Notes under the pieces: generated by a model
Told to the model about the DNA's origin: nothing
The model's database searches: none
Seen by the model: only the letters and a program-made list of their open reading frames with translations
Shown: positions 45,671-49,163 of the stretch, one piece after another
How positions within the stretch are numbered: position 1 is the first letter of the stretch
Layout of the letters: the number at the start of each line of letters is the position of its first letter
Position numbers and translations under genes: made by a program
NCBI GenBank assembly: GCA_018817165.1
Contig: JAHITY010000072.1
Location: 1 to 49,163 of the forward strand
Direction of reading: 5' to 3'
Origin: Candidatus Omnitrophota bacterium
Lineage (GTDB): Bacteria > Omnitrophota > Gorgyraeia > B26-G9
Length of the DNA stretch: 49,163 nt

Positions 45671-46698
45671 TGAAAATACTTTTTGTGGGCTACCACAATC
45701 CAAATTTTATTAGTATTACGGAATACTGCGAAAAAGCGATACGCCAACTGGGGCATGAATGTATTGTTTTTGATAACCGGAGCTTTATTTTACCCGGAAG
45801 AGTGCGGGAGAAATTAGCTTTTTTACAAACTTGGGATTTGCAACAATTAAATAATCGTTTGCTTAAACTCGCGGCAAGAGAAAATCCTGATTTGTGTATT
45901 GTGACCGGAGGGCTTCGAATCAGCGTGTTGACCATTGAAAAACTTAAGCAAAAGGGCATAGTTACAGTTTTATGGACAAGTGATCCACCTCAATTTTCTG
46001 ATCAAAAAAATAGTTTTTCGATTATACAGCACAATGCTCCATTTTATGATTATGTTTTTTGCGGCGGGACTGAAGCAATAGAGTTGCTTGGTGATTTAAA
46101 ACTTAAGCATATTAACTTTTTGCCGTTTGCTTGTGATCAAGAATCGCATAAACCAGTTGAAATTACAAAACTTGACCAAAAGCTGTATGGGAATGATATT
46201 GTATTTGTTGGTTCGCTTTATGAAAACCGGGAAAAGGTTCTGGAGCAGATAGCTGATTTTGACTTAGGTATTTGGGGGCCAGGATGGGATAGATTAAGAT
46301 ATGATTCTCCTTTAAAGAAAAGTGTTAAATATGCGGGAAATATTAAACCAGCGCTATGGCTTAAAATATATGCCGCGGCTAAACTGGTGATTGTGCCGCA
46401 TTATAATGATGGCAAAAATATTTGTTATCAAGTCAGTCCGAAAGTTTATGAAGCATTGGCTTGTAAATGTGCGGTTTTAGTAGATAATCAAAGAGATCTT
46501 TTTCTGAATTTTGAGAACAATAAACATCTAGCGGTTTATAAAGATGAAGAAGATTTAAGGGCTCAGATTAAATATCTTTTGGCTAATCCGGATAAAGCGA
46601 AAAGTATGGCAGATTCCGGATATGAGCAAGTGATTGAAAAACATACTTATACGCAGAGAATTAAGCAGATAATCAAAAGTGTTTATGGAGAAAATTAA
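45670..46698 (+). CDS. CgeB-like glycosyltransferase (DUF3880/Glyco_trans_1_2 type)
   Basis: 342 residues. The N-terminal half has VGYHNPNFISITEYCEKAI, PDLCIVTGGLRIS and VLWTSDPPQFSD, as in the CgeB and spore-maturation glycosyltransferases. The C-terminal half has IVFVGSLYENREKVL, GIWGPGWDRL and QVSPKVYEALACKCAVLVDN. The family is found in spore-coat, flagellar and exopolysaccharide glycosylation. AGGAGGTG is upstream, and the ATG overlaps the previous stop by one base, so translation is coupled. Confidence 0.88.
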   Translation: MKILFVGYHNPNFISITEYCEKAIRQLGHECIVFDNRSFILPGRVREKLAFLQTWDLQQLNNRLLKLAARENPDLCIVTGGLRISVLTIEKLKQKGIVTVLWTSDPPQFSDQKNSFSIIQHNAPFYDYVFCGGTEAIELLGDLKLKHINFLPFACDQESHKPVEITKLDQKLYGNDIVFVGSLYENREKVLEQIADFDLGIWGPGWDRLRYDSPLKKSVKYAGNIKPALWLKIYAAAKLVIVPHYNDGKNICYQVSPKVYEALACKCAVLVDNQRDLFLNFENNKHLAVYKDEEDLRAQIKYLLANPDKAKSMADSGYEQVIEKHTYTQRIKQIIKSVYGEN

Positions 46699-46699
46699 T

Positions 46700-47395
46700 A
46701 TGTCAGAAGAACCGGATGAGTATTTTGAGGCAGTGTTTAGCAAATCAAATAAATTTACAGAGGCGGAATATTTAGACCATGTGGAAAATTTTGATTTGAT
46801 TTATCGCGCGTACATGCCCAACAATAAAGACGTAAATATTCTGGACGTGGGTTGTGGGTGCGGACATTTTCTTTATTATCTAAAACATAAAGGTTATAAT
46901 AATTTTAAAGGTATTGATATCTCGGCGCAGCAGGTAGAATTCTGTAAACAAAAGATAGCAGCGGAGATTATAAACGCGGATGCCTTTGAATTTTTAACAG
47001 AACACAAAGAAGAATTTGATTTGATAGTTTCTCATGATGTTTTAGAGCATATAAAAAAAGAAGAGGTTATTGAATTTCTTAAATTAATCTACAGTGCTTT
47101 AAAGCCTGGAGGGCAGGTATTTTTACGGACGCCTAATTGCGGAAACCCGATGTCGATAAGGCTGCGTTACGCTGATTTTACGCATGAATTTTGCGTTACA
47201 GAAAAAAGCTTTTATCAGATATTGTATATGGCTGGATTTAGGACTATAAAACTTTTGCCGAGTATTGATAAGGGATTTTTTAATAAGATTATTGCCAAAT
47301 CGATTCGCTTTATCCTGGCTAAACTTATGTGGTATCAAGGATTTGTCGCGCCAAAGATTTTAACTTCGGTAATTTTTGCTATTGCAAAAAAATAG
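46700..47395 (+). CDS. SAM-dependent methyltransferase (class I)
   Basis: From ATG 46700, one base after the previous stop with GGAG 9 nt upstream (in-frame GTG 46679 and ATG 46685 lie inside the preceding gene), there are 231 residues. LDVGCGCGHFLYYLK, GIDISAQQVEFCK, FDLIVSHDVLEHI and LKPGGQVFLRTPN are the SAM motifs. The C-terminal third has a hydrophobic, aromatic stretch (about 195-228) that may touch the membrane. It resembles methyltransferases of O-antigen and capsule loci. The stop is TAG. Confidence 0.88.
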   Translation: MSEEPDEYFEAVFSKSNKFTEAEYLDHVENFDLIYRAYMPNNKDVNILDVGCGCGHFLYYLKHKGYNNFKGIDISAQQVEFCKQKIAAEIINADAFEFLTEHKEEFDLIVSHDVLEHIKKEEVIEFLKLIYSALKPGGQVFLRTPNCGNPMSIRLRYADFTHEFCVTEKSFYQILYMAGFRTIKLLPSIDKGFFNKIIAKSIRFILAKLMWYQGFVAPKILTSVIFAIAKK

Positions 47396-47430
47396 AATGG
47401 TTCGAGTATAATTAAAGGAATTTTTACTGA

Positions 47431-48381
47431 ATGGAGGAGATGATGTTGCTTGAAAAAATTGAATATTCCATTGTGATTCCAGTCTGTAATGAAGAGGAAA
47501 ACATCTCTAAATTATATGAGAAGATTTCAACGGTTATGCAGAGAGAATTAAAATCATATGAAATTTTATTTGTTAATGATGGGAGTATAGATAATACTTC
47601 AGAGGTATTGGTCTCATTAAACAAGCACGATCCTAGATTAAGAGCAGTTATTTTTTCAAAAAATTTCGGCCGCCAAATGGCATTGACTGCTGGGGTAGAT
47701 TATGCGCGGGGTGATGCCGTAATTATGATGGATGGGGATTTGCAACATCCTCCCGAAATAATCCCGGAGTTAATTAGAAAACATAAGGAAGGCTATGATA
47801 TTGTCTATACAACTAGGACCTATTTGAAAAACGCGGGAATTTTTAAAAGAATATCTTCAAAACTGTTTTATCGGACTATGTCTTTTTTGGGTGTAGATTT
47901 GAACCCAGGGGGTACTGAGTTCATGCTGATTGATAAGGTTATAATAGATTGTCTGAAACAAGCTAGGGAACGCTTTCGTTTTTTAAGAGGAATTATTAAC
48001 TGGGTTGGCTTTAAAAAAATTGGAGTACCTTATGTTGCCGCTAAACGTTATAGCGGAAAGACCAAATTTTCTGCTTATAAAATGATAGAAGAAGCATTTG
48101 TTTGTATTTTTTCTTTTTCCTCGCTTCCGCTTTACCTGGCGGGGTATTTGGGTTTAATTGTGTCAGGAGTAAGTTTTTTATACGTAATTTATGCCTTGTA
48201 TGTAAAATTGGTAAAAGGTATTGCTATTCCTGGATGGACGTCAGTGGTCATGTCAGTTCTTTTGATTGGCGGAGTGCAATTGATTTTTTTGGGGATATTG
48301 GGTGCATATGTAGGAAGAATATATGAGGAGATAAAAGGCAGACCACTTTATATTGTTAAACAAAAAATCGGGACGGAGTAA
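47431..48381 (+). CDS. GT2-family polyprenyl-phosphate glycosyltransferase (DPM1/ArnC/GtrB-like)
   Basis: 316 residues. The GT-A catalytic domain has SIVIPVCNEEENI, LFVNDGSIDNT, FSKNFGRQMALTAGVDYA and the metal-site region MMDGDLQHPPE; RRY-like AAKRYSGKTKFS closes it. Two membrane helices (about 230-252 and 265-292) end the protein. Such enzymes load a sugar on undecaprenyl phosphate for use on the periplasmic side, which suits side-chain decoration of the polymer. The start could be 47431, 47440 or 47443. Confidence 0.93.
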   Translation: MEEMMLLEKIEYSIVIPVCNEEENISKLYEKISTVMQRELKSYEILFVNDGSIDNTSEVLVSLNKHDPRLRAVIFSKNFGRQMALTAGVDYARGDAVIMMDGDLQHPPEIIPELIRKHKEGYDIVYTTRTYLKNAGIFKRISSKLFYRTMSFLGVDLNPGGTEFMLIDKVIIDCLKQARERFRFLRGIINWVGFKKIGVPYVAAKRYSGKTKFSAYKMIEEAFVCIFSFSSLPLYLAGYLGLIVSGVSFLYVIYALYVKLVKGIAIPGWTSVVMSVLLIGGVQLIFLGILGAYVGRIYEEIKGRPLYIVKQKIGTE

Positions 48382-48386
48382 TTGCT

Positions 48387-49082
48387 ATGACAGATAAACG
48401 ATTTTTTTATTTGGAATTTGCTCAAGAGTTTGATGCGAAGATGAATCGCTATGATCTTTCTACACGTTTAAAACTTATTTTTTATGAGGAGTTAAGCGTG
48501 GAATTAAAAGATAAATTAGTGCTTGATGCTGGCAGCGGAACGGGTTGGTTCAGCCGAGAAGCAGAAAAATTAGGCGGGCGAATTATTTCTTTAGATATGG
48601 GGATTGAGCTATTAAAAAAAGTAAAACAAAAATGTCAAAGTGATGCTGTCGCCGGAGATGTGTTAGATTTACCGTTTAAAAAAGATATTTTTGATGTGCT
48701 GATTTCCACAGAGGTTATTGAACATACTGTCGATCCGAAAAGGGCTGTTATGGAAATGTGCAGGGTTTTAAAACCGGGTGGAAAATTAATTTTAACAACA
48801 CCGAATATAATATGGATTTTTGCTGTGTGGCTGGCAAACTTACTTAAACTTCGCCCTTATAAAGGATATGAAAATTGGGTTAGTCGGGCTGCGCTTAAAA
48901 AATGGCTTGATGCTAACGGGTTAAAGGTTGAAATTATTCGGGGATTTCATCTTTTTCCTTTTGTCAGTCCTGTATTTTATCCTTTACTTGGATTTTTTGA
49001 TAGATGGGGTAAGATACTTGGCCCGCTGATGTTGAATATCGGAATAAAAGCGGAAAAACAGGGTGGGGGTAACAGTGCTTAA
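48387..49082 (+). CDS. SAM-dependent methyltransferase (class I)
   Basis: 231 residues; GGAG is 7 nt upstream of the ATG. LVLDAGSGTGWFSREAEKLG is motif I, SLDMGIELLKKV motif II, FDVLISTEVIEH motif IV, and MCRVLKPGGKLILTTPN motif VI. A membrane-leaning segment follows at NIIWIFAVWLANLL. It sits directly behind the polyprenyl-phosphate glycosyltransferase, so the substrate may be a lipid-linked sugar (inference). Its final 8 bases overlap the next gene. Confidence 0.9.
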   Translation: MTDKRFFYLEFAQEFDAKMNRYDLSTRLKLIFYEELSVELKDKLVLDAGSGTGWFSREAEKLGGRIISLDMGIELLKKVKQKCQSDAVAGDVLDLPFKKDIFDVLISTEVIEHTVDPKRAVMEMCRVLKPGGKLILTTPNIIWIFAVWLANLLKLRPYKGYENWVSRAALKKWLDANGLKVEIIRGFHLFPFVSPVFYPLLGFFDRWGKILGPLMLNIGIKAEKQGGGNSA

Positions 49083-49163
49083 AAAAAATACGAAGATCCC
49101 GGATTTTTTGTTTTGCGCTATGGCTGCGGGGTATGTTTTTTTCACTTTTATGCATACGCTGAC
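49075..49163 (+). CDS. Start of a probable membrane protein (cut by the window edge)
   Basis: GTG 49075, with GGTGGGGG 5 nt upstream and an 8-base overlap with the preceding gene, opens a frame that stays open for 29 codons to the edge. It reads a short basic start (LKKNTKIPD), then hydrophobic FLFCAMAAGYVFFTFMHTL, so the first membrane helix begins by residue 10. A glycan-locus integral membrane protein, for example a PMT/ArnT-type glycosyltransferase, would fit after a polyprenyl-phosphate sugar enzyme, but too little is present to name it. Confidence 0.6.
   Translation, partial: MLKKNTKIPDFLFCAMAAGYVFFTFMHTL

Overview
The window is 49 kb of AT-rich bacterial chromosome (no base count was run). 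Every protein gene and tRNA I can support lies on the + strand. I see no phage genes, transposase gene, rRNA or CRISPR array. A diaminopimelate aminotransferase route to lysine, lipoproteins, periplasmic AMIN-domain proteins and a Wzx/Wzy-type polysaccharide locus point to a diderm, uncultured-type lineage. My best guess is Omnitrophota (former OP3) or a relative. That is inference from gene content and style; no marker gene was aligned.

Layout. (1) 398-6795: argH-lysA-dapF-dapA-dapB-dapL, a tightly overlapped operon covering the last step of arginine synthesis and all of lysine synthesis from aspartate semialdehyde. (2) 6838-10409: folK, panC, panD, nadA, nadX, making folate, pantothenate and NAD precursors; panD and nadX both consume aspartate. 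(3) 10485-14677: small or poorly known genes. These are a Cys-rich DUF6485-like gene interrupted by one in-frame amber codon, a 77-residue protein made of two copies of one unit, a zinc-ribbon protein, rmuC, three tandem PilZ genes and a flavodoxin. (4) 14683-15642: repeats and four tRNA genes (Arg-TCG, Lys-CTT, Leu-TAG, Gly-GCC), three of them followed directly by hairpins. (5) 15729-33216: trigger factor, clpP, a serine-pathway aminotransferase with serA, two large secreted AMIN/coiled-coil proteins (one with TPRs), purA, mgtC, larB, larC, a LacI-like sensor without a DNA-binding domain, secG, a lipoprotein solute-binding protein, an M48 lipoprotein protease and a LOG-family protein. (6) 33329 to the right edge: a polysaccharide export locus with Wzz/BY-kinase, ligase/polymerase, flippase, glycosyltransferases, methyltransferases, a B12-type radical SAM protein and a ParB-like/methyltransferase fusion. 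It runs off the window.

The most unusual non-coding content is a family of short, transposase-less, inverted-repeat elements with exchangeable inner hairpin modules (158-350, 14683-14806 inverted, 27434-27555, and an inner module alone at 14983-15090). They sit beside islands of degenerate 7-bp tandem repeats. Together they occupy nearly all of the long gaps between genes. The most unusual coding features are the amber-interrupted Cys-rich gene, the 50-residue lysine-rich tail on DapF, the duplicated small protein, the PilZ trio and the ParB-like/methyltransferase fusion.
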